Notes: generated by a model from the sequence alone, not told the origin. Positions 1 to 8,757 are shown, counted from the first letter of the stretch. The stretch: 64,000 bases of DNA from UBA4971 sp900019985 (GCA_050949175.1 JBMNFG010000009.1:372001-436000); one strand, 5' to 3'. Made by a program: numbers and translations.

Positions 1-1
1 G

Positions 2-124
2 GCAGAGCAGGGCAGCCCGATTATTGAGATGAGGCCGATTGACATGAGTCTGGAAGATGTATTCTTGAAGCTTACCACGGAAGAAAGGTTAGAAGACGAA
101 AGGGAGGTGGCGTCCGGTGCGTAA
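2..124 (+). CDS. ABC transporter ATP-binding protein, C-terminal end (partial)
   Basis: The open frame runs in from the left edge and stops at 122-124. The last residues read ...MSLEDVFLKLTTEE..., the usual ending of drug/gliding-type ABC ATPases of the GldA/CcmA group, where the LEDVFLKLT motif lies just before the C-terminus. Only 40 residues are visible, so no Walker motifs can be seen. It overlaps the next gene by 8 bp, and that gene is an ABC-2-type permease. The two are therefore inferred to form one exporter with the GldG-like protein that follows. The family call is good; the substrate is unknown. Confidence 0.8.
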   Translation, partial: AEQGSPIIEMRPIDMSLEDVFLKLTTEERLEDEREVASGA

Positions 125-827
125 TGTATGGTTCATCTTCAAGAGGGAGGTCGCCGCCTATTTCGTTTCTCCTATGGCATATGTAATGGGTGCGGTCTTC
201 CTTATGCTCTCAGGTTACTTCTTTTCTATAATCCTGTTGGCAACACATGATGCCAGCATGCAAGGGATATTAGGAAATATGGCACTTGTCTTTCTCTTTA
301 TCGCTCCTGTCCTTACCATGCGTCAGCTTGCAGAGGAGCGAAAACTCGGCACAGACGAGCTTATCATGACATCTCCGGTCAGTATAACTTCGATAGTAGT
401 GGGCAAATATCTTGCAGGCCTCTTCACCTATATGGTCTATCTTGCTATAACCTGGGTTTACCCTGTTATTCTCATTAAGTATGGAAATCCGGATATGGGC
501 CCTATATACTCCGGTTATCTGGGAATGTTTCTTTTCGGAGCCGGCTGCTTGGCAGTAGGAACGTTCTCATCATCCCTAACTGACAATCAGATGGTAGCCG
601 GTGTGATCGGATTTGGCCTGCTCCTCCTTTTCTGGATTCTCGGCTGGGCTGAAGCCCTTGTTACAGGGCCTGTTGGAAACGCCATAGCCAATTTGTCTCT
701 TCTCAAGCGTTTTGACGATTTCCAAAAGGGGATTATAGACCTCTCAAGTGTCCTGTATTATGTCAGCTTCATCTTTATCTTCCTCTTCCTTGCCGTCAGA
801 GTCATAGACTCAAGGAGGTGGAGCTGA
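117..827 (+). CDS. ABC-2 type transporter permease, GldF-like
   Basis: This 236-residue integral membrane protein starts at GTG 117, with AGGGAGGTGG about 7 bases upstream. The N-terminus (VWFIFKREVAAYFVSPMAYV) is typical of GldF/NosY-type permeases, where a cytoplasmic KRE...YF.SP segment precedes the first helix. About six hydrophobic segments follow. The motif RQLAEERKLGTDELIMTSPV after helix 2 is the family hallmark of the cytoplasmic coupling region. It is co-transcribed with the ATPase before it and the GldG-like protein after it (TGATG overlap at 825-829). In Bacteroidetes this family serves gliding, but in Bacillota its role and cargo are unestablished, so no motility function is claimed. 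Confidence 0.85.
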   Translation: MRNVWFIFKREVAAYFVSPMAYVMGAVFLMLSGYFFSIILLATHDASMQGILGNMALVFLFIAPVLTMRQLAEERKLGTDELIMTSPVSITSIVVGKYLAGLFTYMVYLAITWVYPVILIKYGNPDMGPIYSGYLGMFLFGAGCLAVGTFSSSLTDNQMVAGVIGFGLLLLFWILGWAEALVTGPVGNAIANLSLLKRFDDFQKGIIDLSSVLYYVSFIFIFLFLAVRVIDSRRWS

Positions 828-2248
828 TGAGATCTGAAACATCTCTTGGAGGCAAGTTGCATTCAGCCTTGACCGGCCGAAAAATGCGCTACGGGACAAA
901 CGCCGTAGTTCTTACCATTGCGGTAGTGGCGATTGTACTAATGATCAACATACTGGTAGCACGCCATTCCATCAAGTTTGACCTGACGAAGAACCGTTTT
1001 TACACTCTCTCAGAAGCCACGCGCGAGTTCCTTAACGGGTTGGGCCAGCCTGTGAAGATTACTGCGTTTTTCCCTGAAGGGGATGCCATGGGTGAGGTGG
1101 TCCGGGATTTGCTGCGCGAATATACCCGGATCTCCCCGAAGATTCAAGTTGAGTTCATTGACCCTGACAAGCAGCCTTCCTTGGCAAAGCAGTATGATAT
1201 CACAGCATACGGCACAACGGTTTTGGAATCAGGGCTAAGGTCCCGCAAAGTCATGGAGTATGAACTCATCGATTACGAGACTTCAGGCGATCTGGTTAAC
1301 TTCGCAGGAGAGCAGGCATTTACCAGGGCATTGGTAGGCCTGTTTACAGAAGATACGAAGGGGATCTACTTCTCCACCGGTCACGGTGAACGAGCCCTCA
1401 CTGGGGATTACGTGCAAGCTAAGACATTTCTGGAAGGTGAGGGATATGTTACGGAGGCTCGAAACCTTTCAGTAGAAGGACGGGTTCCGGAGGACGCGGC
1501 TGCTCTCGTAATCGCAGGACCGACAAGGGACTTCACCAAAGAAGAGGCTGATGCAGTCCAGGCTTATTTGGAGAAGGGAGGCAAGGTTTTTGTCGCCCTA
1601 GATCCGTCAGGCGAAAAAGGGGACCTCCTGAATCTCAAAGGAGTCCTTAAGAACTGGGGAATAGGTGTTAACGACGACTTAGTCCTTGACCCGGGCAGTC
1701 ATTACTTTCTCGACCTGGCGAGCCTGATACCTGAAATGGAGCTTCACCCGGCAACAGAGAAGCTCATTGAGAAGGGATACACAGTATTTCTGCCGCGAAC
1801 CAGAAGCCTTTACCATGCCAAAGAGGATCAGGCTTACGGTATCATTGTCGAACCTATCATTAAGACGACTGACAAGGCATGGGGTGAGACCAATTTCCAG
1901 GACAAGGCCTCATTCGATCCTGAGACTGACAATGAAGGCCCTTTGACTCTGGCGTATGTGGCTTATAACCCGGATACAGACTCAGTCCTTGTCGTAGTAG
2001 GAAATGCAAGTTTTCTGGACAATGAGATAGTGACTATCCAGGGGAATGTAGACTTCTTTATGAACGCCATAAGCTGGATGGTAGGTAAGGAAGAGTCTAT
2101 ATTCATAAGGCCGAAAACACCCAGCTTTGAACAGATATACCTTTCAGACAGAGAGGCGAGGTCCATATTCTACGGGACAGTCCTGGTGATACCTGTGTGC
2201 TTTGCGCTCATCGGTGTCGGTGTATGGGTGAGGAGGCGTAACCTGTGA
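827..2248 (+). CDS. GldG-like ABC transporter auxiliary protein
   Basis: 473 residues from ATG 827; AGGAGG at 813-818 sits 8 bases before it, so I prefer it to the in-frame GTG at 818. There is one N-terminal transmembrane helix (about residues 25-45), then a large extracytoplasmic region beginning FDLTKNRFYTLSEATREFL, the GldG/ABC_transp_aux signature, and one C-terminal helix ending in VWVRRR. This is the usual build of the family: a periplasmic or extracellular domain anchored at both ends. The start codon overlaps the stop of the permease and its own stop overlaps the GTG of the next gene, so all four genes appear translationally coupled. The molecular function is unknown. Confidence 0.85.
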   Translation: MRSETSLGGKLHSALTGRKMRYGTNAVVLTIAVVAIVLMINILVARHSIKFDLTKNRFYTLSEATREFLNGLGQPVKITAFFPEGDAMGEVVRDLLREYTRISPKIQVEFIDPDKQPSLAKQYDITAYGTTVLESGLRSRKVMEYELIDYETSGDLVNFAGEQAFTRALVGLFTEDTKGIYFSTGHGERALTGDYVQAKTFLEGEGYVTEARNLSVEGRVPEDAAALVIAGPTRDFTKEEADAVQAYLEKGGKVFVALDPSGEKGDLLNLKGVLKNWGIGVNDDLVLDPGSHYFLDLASLIPEMELHPATEKLIEKGYTVFLPRTRSLYHAKEDQAYGIIVEPIIKTTDKAWGETNFQDKASFDPETDNEGPLTLAYVAYNPDTDSVLVVVGNASFLDNEIVTIQGNVDFFMNAISWMVGKEESIFIRPKTPSFEQIYLSDREARSIFYGTVLVIPVCFALIGVGVWVRRRNL

Positions 2249-3552
2249 AGAAATTCAGAACGACCTTCATCGCACTGGCAGTCGTCTTAGTCCTTGCATT
2301 GTACATGGTATACACAGGACGCGAAGAGCCCACGAAAGAAGCGGATGGCCTAGCGATTTTCGGTGCAACTCTTGACGAAATAAGGAGGATTCAGATCCAC
2401 CACAGTGACCACAGGTTGACTGTGGAGAAGGCAAGTGACATGACATGGGTTGTCGATACGCCTCTGAACTATGAAATAAGCCAGGAGGCTGTGAATACTC
2501 TTGTTGCAGCTGTTGCCGGCGGTAGATTCGAAAAGGAAATCGAATCTGACCCATATGACCTTGATGCATTTGGGCTCGCAACTCCCAATACCCGCATAGT
2601 GGTGGAACGGGAAAGGAAAGGCAGCAAGACGTTACTCGTAGGATCTGCCACACCTGTTGGTTCAGGATACTATGTTAAGAATGAAGATGATAACAGAGTG
2701 TGGGTTATCTCTTCTGCCCTTGCTGATGCCCTTGTAAAAACAGTTGACGATCTCAGAGAGAAGAAGATAGTCAAGGAGCCTACTGGGTCCTTTGACGGTA
2801 TCCGCATTGTAAAGCGTATAGAGGACGACATAACTGACGTTATCTGCCAAAAGCATGGGGAAGACTGGTATCTTAAACAACCTATTACCGACAAAGCCAA
2901 CAAGGAACTAATCAACAGAATCCTTGCCGAGGTAGCCGGGCTGACTGTAGAGGATTTCGTTGATGACGAAGGCTCTGACCTATCTATCTGGGGACTTAAC
3001 CGCCCCAGATTGAGAATAGACCTGACTATAGAAGGGAGAGGAATGCCGTTTCAACTGTTTGTCGGTAACCCGGGCCCCGGTGACGAGGGTTTCTATATCA
3101 AAACCGGAGACTCTCCTTCCGTCTATTTGGTGAAACCTTCATACTTCTCAGCCCTTGAAGTTACACCGCCGGAGCTGGTTGCTAACAGACTTGTTCAATG
3201 GGATCACACCGGAACCGATGCATCCGCATTTTGGACGCTTGACGGCAAATCTTCTCCGGTTGTATCTTCCGGTTTGGACATAATCCTTGATGCGCTGCAA
3301 GATATCAGGATTATCGGTGTCGGCGAGAGCCTCGAATATGATCTTGACCTTGACACCTTTGGTTTAAGCGATCCCGGTATTCGCGTGGAACTGGATATTG
3401 GAGACGGATATATCTTCGAAGTCAAAGTCGGGAAGGAAATCGATCAAGGGTTTTACGCAACCTCAACAGGCAGGAACTACGTGTACCTTGTAGCGAAAGA
3501 AGGCGTAAAAGCCTTGCAGCAGGTTTTGATCGATATATCTTCTTCAGGCTGA
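2245..3552 (+). CDS. DUF4340 domain-containing membrane-anchored protein
   Basis: 435 residues from GTG 2245, which overlaps the preceding stop (GTGA). An N-terminal anchor helix (about residues 5-22) is followed by an extracellular region made of two or more copies of a DUF4340-like unit. Each copy has a segment like LDAFGLATPNTRIVVE, SIWGLNRPRLRIDLTIE or LDTFGLSDPGIRVELDI followed by a strand carrying VGKE/VGNP and Y.K/YAT..., so at least three internal repeats can be read. DUF4340 proteins regularly follow GldFG-like genes in many phyla, which supports a shared exporter complex. No enzyme motif is visible. Confidence 0.8.
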   Translation: MKKFRTTFIALAVVLVLALYMVYTGREEPTKEADGLAIFGATLDEIRRIQIHHSDHRLTVEKASDMTWVVDTPLNYEISQEAVNTLVAAVAGGRFEKEIESDPYDLDAFGLATPNTRIVVERERKGSKTLLVGSATPVGSGYYVKNEDDNRVWVISSALADALVKTVDDLREKKIVKEPTGSFDGIRIVKRIEDDITDVICQKHGEDWYLKQPITDKANKELINRILAEVAGLTVEDFVDDEGSDLSIWGLNRPRLRIDLTIEGRGMPFQLFVGNPGPGDEGFYIKTGDSPSVYLVKPSYFSALEVTPPELVANRLVQWDHTGTDASAFWTLDGKSSPVVSSGLDIILDALQDIRIIGVGESLEYDLDLDTFGLSDPGIRVELDIGDGYIFEVKVGKEIDQGFYATSTGRNYVYLVAKEGVKALQQVLIDISSSG

Positions 3553-3595
3553 TACCGGGACAATTGTATTAACGTAAGGAGGGGAGGCAGAAACC

Positions 3596-4456
3596 ATGGG
3601 TGAATGTTCTGTGAGGAAAGTGGACGTAAGTGAGGTAATGCAGGCCATTAAGAAGCTTGCCATGAACACCACCGCCAATGTTCCGAAAGGCGCAATAGCT
3701 GCCTTGGAAGGCGCGTACTCGCGAGAAGAGTCCCCTGTCGGTAAGGAAGTTATCAAGCAAATTCTGGAGAACCACAGGATTGCCAGGGAAGATAATGTGC
3801 CGGCCTGCCAAGATACAGGAGTTGCCATGGTCTTTCTGGAGATTGGACAGAATGTAGTATTTACAGGCGGAGATCTTTATGAAGCTATCAACGAAGGCGT
3901 GAGGCAGGGATATGTCGAGGGGTACCTTCGAAAATCCATTGTTACGGATCCCCTTTTCGAAAGGGTCAACACACGAGACAATACACCTGCTGTGATTTAC
4001 ACAGATATAGTCCCCGGAAGCAGCGTTAAGATAATGTTTGCAGCCAAAGGCGGAGGCGCGGAAAACATGAGCGGCCTGGCAATGCTGGCGCCTGCTGCAG
4101 GAGTTGAAGGTGTAAAGAGGTTCGTTATAGAGCAGGTGAAAAAAGCAGGGCCGAATCCATGTCCGCCTATAGTAGTTGGAGTCGGCATCGGTGGAACCTT
4201 TGACAGAGTTGCCCTTCTTGCTAAACGAGCAGTTCTTCGTGATGTAGGCACAGTTAATCCTCATCCTGAGTATGCCCGGCTGGAAAAGGAATTGCTTGAG
4301 GAGATCAACAAGTTGGGGATCGGGCCGCAAGGGTTTGGAGGACGAACAACTGCGCTGGCTGTGAATATAGAATGGGCTCCGTGTCATATCGCGAGTTTGC
4401 CTGTGGCTTGCAATTTGAATTGCCATGCAGGTTCCCATGATTCCATTGTCTTATAA
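3596..4456 (+). CDS. fumA: Fumarate hydratase (class I), alpha subunit
   Basis: 286 residues from ATG 3596, with AAGGAGGGG about 10 bases upstream. It is the N-terminal half of the oxygen-sensitive [4Fe-4S] fumarase/tartrate-dehydratase family. Family motifs seen are NVPACQDTGVAMVF (a cluster cysteine), AKGGGAENMSG, NPCPPIVVGVGIGGTFD and a closing segment with a further conserved cysteine (NCHA). It should interconvert fumarate and malate in the cytoplasm together with the beta subunit encoded 30 bp downstream. The gene alone would be inactive. In strict anaerobes this split form commonly replaces the one-chain enzyme. The last residues (GSHDSIVL) differ from the usual charged tail, but length and order are normal. 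Confidence 0.92.
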   Translation: MGECSVRKVDVSEVMQAIKKLAMNTTANVPKGAIAALEGAYSREESPVGKEVIKQILENHRIAREDNVPACQDTGVAMVFLEIGQNVVFTGGDLYEAINEGVRQGYVEGYLRKSIVTDPLFERVNTRDNTPAVIYTDIVPGSSVKIMFAAKGGGAENMSGLAMLAPAAGVEGVKRFVIEQVKKAGPNPCPPIVVGVGIGGTFDRVALLAKRAVLRDVGTVNPHPEYARLEKELLEEINKLGIGPQGFGGRTTALAVNIEWAPCHIASLPVACNLNCHAGSHDSIVL

Positions 4457-4486
4457 GTAAAGCGATTAAACGGAGGTGAATGCGGG

Positions 4487-5041
4487 ATGGCAGTTATTAG
4501 GATATCCACCCCGATGACCGATGAGGTCGCAGAGTCCCTAAAAGCAGGGGATAATGTGTTGATTTCGGGAACCCTTTACACAGCGAGGGACGCTGCGCAT
4601 AAACGTCTTGTAGAGCTTATCAGGGAAGGCAAGGATCTCCCGATGGATATTAAAGGCCAGATAATTTACTACGTTGGGCCTGCTCCTGCAAAACCCGGTC
4701 AGGCTATAGGTTCTGCAGGCCCTACCACCAGTTACCGCATGGACCCATACGCTCCTATCCTCATTGAACACGGACTTAAAGGGATGATCGGAAAAGGTTC
4801 CAGATCACAGAGTGTAATAGATGCCATGGTGAAGTACAAAGCCGTGTACTTTGCGGCGATTGGGGGAGCAGGGGCATTGCTCGCAAAGAGCATAAAGGCA
4901 TCTGAGATTGTGGCATATGAGGATCTAGGGCCTGAAGCCATCAGAAAACTCACCGTAGAGGATTTTCCTGCAGTCGTAGTCAACGACACTTTCGGTAATG
5001 ACCTGTATGAACAAGGAGTAAGAGAATACAGGATTGAATGA
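4487..5041 (+). CDS. fumB: Fumarate hydratase (class I), beta subunit
   Basis: 184 residues from ATG 4487; CGGAGGTGAA sits about 8 bases before it. It is the C-terminal swivelling domain of class I fumarase/tartrate dehydratase. Motifs are DNVLISGTLYTARDAAHKR, YVGPAPAKPGQAIGSAGPTTS.RMD and MIGKGSRS, followed by YFAAIGGAGALLAKSIK. It completes the enzyme with the upstream alpha subunit; size and order match two-gene fumarases of anaerobic bacteria and archaea. By convention these subunits are often called fumA/fumB or ttdA/ttdB-like; L-tartrate dehydratase cannot be fully excluded from sequence alone. Confidence 0.92.
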   Translation: MAVIRISTPMTDEVAESLKAGDNVLISGTLYTARDAAHKRLVELIREGKDLPMDIKGQIIYYVGPAPAKPGQAIGSAGPTTSYRMDPYAPILIEHGLKGMIGKGSRSQSVIDAMVKYKAVYFAAIGGAGALLAKSIKASEIVAYEDLGPEAIRKLTVEDFPAVVVNDTFGNDLYEQGVREYRIE

Positions 5042-5077
5042 TACCCGGAATCTCACTGACTCGGAGGGTTGCGAAGT

Positions 5078-6115
5078 ATGTCTAAGAGTATGAAATGGAC
5101 CGGAAACACGCTGGAAATACTGGATCAGACTAAGCTCCCGCTGGTCAAGGATTATGTTATATGCAAAGACTATCGCGATGTGCGAGATGCAATCCAGGGT
5201 ATGAAGGTAAGAGGCGCCCCGGCCATCGGTGTCAGTGCTGCCTATGGTATGGTTTTAGCTGCCTATGAGTGCAAAGATAAGGTAGATACGAGGGATGAGT
5301 TTCTGAAGTGCCTGGATAATGCAGCCTGCTATCTCATTTCCGCAAGGCCTACTGCAGTGAATCTTGAGTGGGCTGTCAGAAGAATGATGGATAAGGCAAG
5401 AGAAATCGAAGACTTCGCGAAGATACCGTCTACCCTTGCCGAGTTAGCCGAGGAGATTGAACAAGAAGACGTTGATACCTGCATGAAGATTGGAGAACAC
5501 GGAGCGAAACTGCTTCCTAGCCGTGCTACTGTTTTGACTCATTGCAACGCAGGTGCTCTGGCTACTGCAGGGTACGGAACTGCACTGGGTGTGGTAAGGG
5601 CTGCTATTGAAGAAGGAAAGGAAATTCAAGTATTTGCAGGTGAAACCAGGCCATTCCTGCAGGGGGCGAGGCTTACCGCTTTTGAACTCATGGAAGATAA
5701 CATCCCCGTAACCCTTATAACTGATAATATGGCGGCCTACGTCATGAGCCAGGGTCTGATTGACTGCGTGATTGTAGGAGCAGACCGAATCGCGGCAAAC
5801 GGGGACGTAGCTAATAAGATCGGTACATACGGCCTTGCAGTGCTTGCCAGTGAACATGACATTCCCTTTTACGTAGCTGCTCCTCTTTCCACCTTTGACT
5901 TCAGCATTCAAAGCGGCAAGGAGATCGTGATAGAGGAGAGAGATGAAGACGAGGTTGCAACCATCTTCGGTCAGCGCATAGCTCCGGAAGGAGTCAGGAT
6001 TATCAATCCTGCGTTTGATGTGACCCCTCATAGTTATATTACTGCGATCATAACTGATTGCGGTGTCATCCATTCGCCGTCAACTGAAAGACTAAAGGGG
6101 ATTGCGCCCGTCTAG
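5078..6115 (+). CDS. mtnA: S-methyl-5-thioribose-1-phosphate isomerase
   Basis: 345 residues from ATG 5078, chosen because GGAGGG at 5063-5068 is 9 bases upstream. Members of the eIF2B-alpha-like family convert methylthioribose-1-P to methylthioribulose-1-P in methionine salvage; some relatives act on ribose-1,5-bisphosphate or deoxyribose-5-P analogues. Motifs seen in order are KVRGAPAIGVSAAYG, TAVNLEWAVRRM, THCNAGALAT (catalytic Cys), GETRPFLQGARLTAFEL, GADRIAANGDVANKIGTY (catalytic Asp) and PLSTFD. No other mtn gene is present, so it may serve a related 5-deoxyribose salvage. Its stop codon (6113-6115) lies inside the 9-bp target duplication of the composite transposon that follows, yet the reading frame is undamaged. 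Confidence 0.9.
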   Translation: MSKSMKWTGNTLEILDQTKLPLVKDYVICKDYRDVRDAIQGMKVRGAPAIGVSAAYGMVLAAYECKDKVDTRDEFLKCLDNAACYLISARPTAVNLEWAVRRMMDKAREIEDFAKIPSTLAELAEEIEQEDVDTCMKIGEHGAKLLPSRATVLTHCNAGALATAGYGTALGVVRAAIEEGKEIQVFAGETRPFLQGARLTAFELMEDNIPVTLITDNMAAYVMSQGLIDCVIVGADRIAANGDVANKIGTYGLAVLASEHDIPFYVAAPLSTFDFSIQSGKEIVIEERDEDEVATIFGQRIAPEGVRIINPAFDVTPHSYITAIITDCGVIHSPSTERLKGIAPV

Positions 6116-6120
6116 AAGAT
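6112..6120. repeat. Left copy of 9-bp target-site duplication
   Basis: The sequence CTAGAAGAT directly precedes the left IS copy. The identical nine bases directly follow the right IS copy at 24290-24298. Nine-base duplications are usual for ISLre2-type elements. Their position outside both IS copies marks the outer ends of one inserted unit. Confidence 0.85.
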
Positions 6121-6145
6121 GACTGAGTAAAGTTAATGGGGGTAC
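6121..6145 (+). repeat. Left terminal inverted repeat of ISLre2 copy 1
   Basis: It begins GACTGAGTAAAGTTAATGGG and pairs with the reverse complement of 7930-7954 at 19 of 25 positions. The same repeat is found at 22456-22480 in copy 2. Confidence 0.75.
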
Positions 6146-6335
6146 AGAGTACAGTACCGAGTACCGTACGGGGGAGCCGGCGGCGGAGCCGTAGGAGTGA
6201 CCTAAAGGAGTTTCTATAGAACCCTGGGATTAGGGTACGTGGGGCGGAGTCCCTAGAAAAAGAAGGACGGAGAGCCTTCACCCTCGAAGAGTTGGTGTGA
6301 AGCACAAACTCAAAAGGGGTGATTGACTTTCCGTC

Positions 6336-7754
6336 ATGGACAGTATTCGTGATTTTAAGGAAATTTCCTTCCGAGAGATAGAGCAAGCTGCATTTAGGAT
6401 TGCATGCAAGACTCAGATTGAGGCAATGAGGATCTTACTTGAAGATCTCGATGATGAGATACATAGAAATCGAGATAAGAAGAGGTATAAATCCCTTGGC
6501 CTGAGAGAGCGGACTGTAGACACCATACTGGGTATCCCTCTGACATTTAAGCGTCGTTATTATAAGGACTGTAAGACAGGCAAACACGGGTTTTTGTTGG
6601 ATGAGGCCTTGGACTTGCCTAGAAGGTCCAAGCAGAGCCCATTAGCGCGTGAAATAGCGATAGAAATGGCAGTTGACGGTCCTTCGTATCGAACTGCATC
6701 AAAGAGCCTTGAGCGCATCTTTGGAGGCCAGGTGATAAGCCATGAGGGAATTAGGCAGAATCTAATCAAGGCTTCAGATGAAGTTAAGGTATTGCTGCAG
6801 CGAGAGAGGGAAAACGAAAGGCCGAAAGAGAGTCCCGGGATTATATTTATTGAGGTAGACGGGCTCTACGCAAGCCTGCAGAAGCAATCTCGAAGATCTA
6901 CTGAAGAGAAGGTCGGAGTTATACATACAGGCTGGAACCCTCGCTGGGAATGTCGGGGTGAATACGTGCTAAAAGATATACGTATAGTTAGAACTCAGTC
7001 TTCGTCTCCTGAAGGATTTTGGTCTACTATGAGTGAGGCTCTACATAGCGAGTTTGAAATAAATAAAGACACGATTATCGTGATTAACGGCGACAGAGCG
7101 AAATGGATTCGCATGTTTAGGGAATGGTTTGGTGATTGCACTGTACTTTATCAGGTAGACCGTTTTCACTTGCTCAGGACCCTTGGAGGGATTTTTAAGA
7201 GGGGAAGCGAGAGCTACTATAGATTAAAGGATGCACTGGATAAGGATCCTACAGGAGCTAGATTTATGGCAGCACTAGCGGAAGAATCAGCAAGCCTTTC
7301 CGGAAAGAAACGACTGGAAGCAGAGTCACTGCTTAGGGATCTTGAAGACATTGCAGACAGCGTATGTGACTATCGAGTTAGGTTAAGTGTTATGGGATAT
7401 GACATAAGAGGATTACGTCCTATGGGGGCTGCTGAAGCTCAGATGGATAGATTTGCTGATAGAATCAAAGGCCGTGGGCAGAGCTGGTCGCCCTGGGGAC
7501 TTGATGCAATGATGCGTCTATTAGGAATGAAATTTGAAGGCCGTCTGGAGGAGCTCCTTCATAATCTTACGGTTAAGCAAGAGCCTCTTCCTGGTGAGAA
7601 AAACCTGGTGAAAAAGCAGGCGCCACAAGTAGCTAAAACTCTCATAGAGCAATATGGAGGCATCTGGTCACACTCTATGCCGGTAATGGATGTCGGTAGA
7701 TCCAGAAGCGGAGGCCTGTCTAAAGTATTTCACAAAATTGCAGCAGGATGGTGA
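6336..7754 (+). CDS. ISLre2-family (UPF0236) transposase, copy 1
   Basis: 472 residues from ATG 6336, preceded by AAAGGGGTGATT. The N-terminal half contains LRERTVDTILGIPLTFKRRYY and SKQSPLAREIAIEMAVDGPSYRTASKSL, typical of UPF0236/ISLre2 proteins. The catalytic part has IEVDGLYASLQ (Asp at about residue 175) and INGDRAKWIR (Asp at about 253), consistent with DDE-type residues, followed by YQVDRFHLLR. The length is normal for the family and there is no internal stop, so it is probably active. It is identical at protein level to the copy at 22671-24089, which points to recent duplication. Confidence 0.9.
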   Translation: MDSIRDFKEISFREIEQAAFRIACKTQIEAMRILLEDLDDEIHRNRDKKRYKSLGLRERTVDTILGIPLTFKRRYYKDCKTGKHGFLLDEALDLPRRSKQSPLAREIAIEMAVDGPSYRTASKSLERIFGGQVISHEGIRQNLIKASDEVKVLLQRERENERPKESPGIIFIEVDGLYASLQKQSRRSTEEKVGVIHTGWNPRWECRGEYVLKDIRIVRTQSSSPEGFWSTMSEALHSEFEINKDTIIVINGDRAKWIRMFREWFGDCTVLYQVDRFHLLRTLGGIFKRGSESYYRLKDALDKDPTGARFMAALAEESASLSGKKRLEAESLLRDLEDIADSVCDYRVRLSVMGYDIRGLRPMGAAEAQMDRFADRIKGRGQSWSPWGLDAMMRLLGMKFEGRLEELLHNLTVKQEPLPGEKNLVKKQAPQVAKTLIEQYGGIWSHSMPVMDVGRSRSGGLSKVFHKIAAGW

Positions 7755-7926
7755 TTCCCTTCGGTCGGCCCTAATGGAAACAAGAGTCGAGCTACTTAAG
7801 ACCACGCATAAAGGTAATATCTTAGCGTGGCAAGTTACGTATTCCCTATTAAGTCATCGGAGGCCTGGGTCGACGCGTAATTGAAAACTAAATGGTACAC
7901 ATAGCTAACTTTCGAGGGAAAATGAA

Positions 7927-8757
7927 TCAGTACCCACCAGAACTTGACTCAGACTCCTTTTCCCCTGCAAATTTCTCAAGTTCATTCTTGAGGGCTTGTA
8001 TCTTACTGGCCTTGAGCTCAGATTGATACTGGCTGTATTCCTGCATATTGCTAATAATATTTTGGTACTCTTCTTTGATTGCGTTGAGTGACCAATCTTT
8101 CTTCTCACTTTTTGCCCTATTCTCGGCTTCCATACGAATCTTCTGCACTTGCTCTTTAGTGATAGTCTGATCGCTCCTGCGAGCATCCAAAATTGCTTTG
8201 GCTGCGTACCCTAACCCCACAGTTGCGCTGTACACCAAGGGGATAGTCGTCAATGCGCCGGCATAAGGTATTACGGTCTTGTACAAGCCTAGGATTGTCT
8301 GCTGGGCCATTAGCCCCCATCCAACAACACCCGCTACAGATGCAATCACTTCTCCTGCGCCGTGCTTCCCCACAGGCATTCCCATTACGCGGCTCATTGT
8401 GGTAACCATAGCAACCTGTATCGGTGTCAACACGAAGAAATCAGCAAAGGGGATAGGCTGAGCCGCCAGAATAGCACACGTCAAGGCCGTAAGGTTTATT
8501 ATCACGCGAATCTTCGCAGTTTCCGATATGGACGGGTCGTCGACAATGAGGTCCAGGGTTCTTAGTATGTTTGACCAGTCCTTCTTGGGTTTAGGGCGTG
8601 TCTTGGGCGTGGGATACTCCGTATCATTTGAGATGCTTGTATGTGACATGTCATCTGAATCCAATGGTTCCCCGCAGTTCTTCTCGTAACGGTGTCCACA
8701 GAGATGACATGACTCCTCCCCGTCCCGGACTAGAGAACCACACATGTGACAGAACAT
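7927..8757 (-). CDS. Zinc-ribbon protein with DUF697-like membrane domain; C-terminus replaced by IS sequence
   Basis: 276 residues from ATG 8757, with AGGAGGT about 11 bases upstream. The N-terminus is a zinc ribbon, CHMC...CHLC, within residues 3-21. A charged linker follows, then a region of about 110 residues (AQPIPFADFFVLTPIQVAMVTTMSRVMG, later two glycine/alanine-rich hydrophobic helices) that resembles the DUF697/YcjF-type membrane domain. A helical, charged tail follows. The last eight residues (SESSSGGY) and the stop are encoded inside the IS end, so the original C-terminus was probably lost or altered at insertion. It lies downstream of, and on the same strand as, the giant HEAT protein, and may be the third gene of that unit. 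Function is unknown. Confidence 0.65.
   Translation of the reverse strand: MFCHMCGSLVRDGEESCHLCGHRYEKNCGEPLDSDDMSHTSISNDTEYPTPKTRPKPKKDWSNILRTLDLIVDDPSISETAKIRVIINLTALTCAILAAQPIPFADFFVLTPIQVAMVTTMSRVMGMPVGKHGAGEVIASVAGVVGWGLMAQQTILGLYKTVIPYAGALTTIPLVYSATVGLGYAAKAILDARRSDQTITKEQVQKIRMEAENRAKSEKKDWSLNAIKEEYQNIISNMQEYSQYQSELKASKIQALKNELEKFAGEKESESSSGGY
7930..7954 (-). repeat. Right terminal inverted repeat of ISLre2 copy 1
   Basis: Its reverse complement begins GTCTGAGTCAAGTTCTGGTG and matches the left end at 19 of 25 positions. The last 28 bp of the IS on this side also supply the stop and the final eight codons of the neighbouring minus-strand gene. Confidence 0.75.

Larger units (their letters stand above)
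6121..7954 (+). mobile_element. ISLre2-family insertion sequence, left copy
   Basis: 1834 bp with imperfect terminal inverted repeats (6121-6145 against 7930-7954, 19 of 25 positions matching; outer bases GACTGAGT / GTCTGAGT). It holds one transposase gene and a 215-bp leader. The limits are fixed by the points where identity with the second copy begins and ends. Family assignment rests on the UPF0236-like transposase, the inverted repeats and the 9-bp duplication found for the pair. Confidence 0.88.

Noticed and set aside
3569..4438. Minus-strand frame of 289 codons opposite the fumarase alpha gene
   Set aside because: Fully antisense to a gene with clear family motifs; His/Cys-rich shadow composition.
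7690..7884. Second open frame at the end of the ISLre2 transposase, also at 24025-24219
   Set aside because: It overlaps the complete transposase in another frame; its repetition is due only to the IS being present twice.
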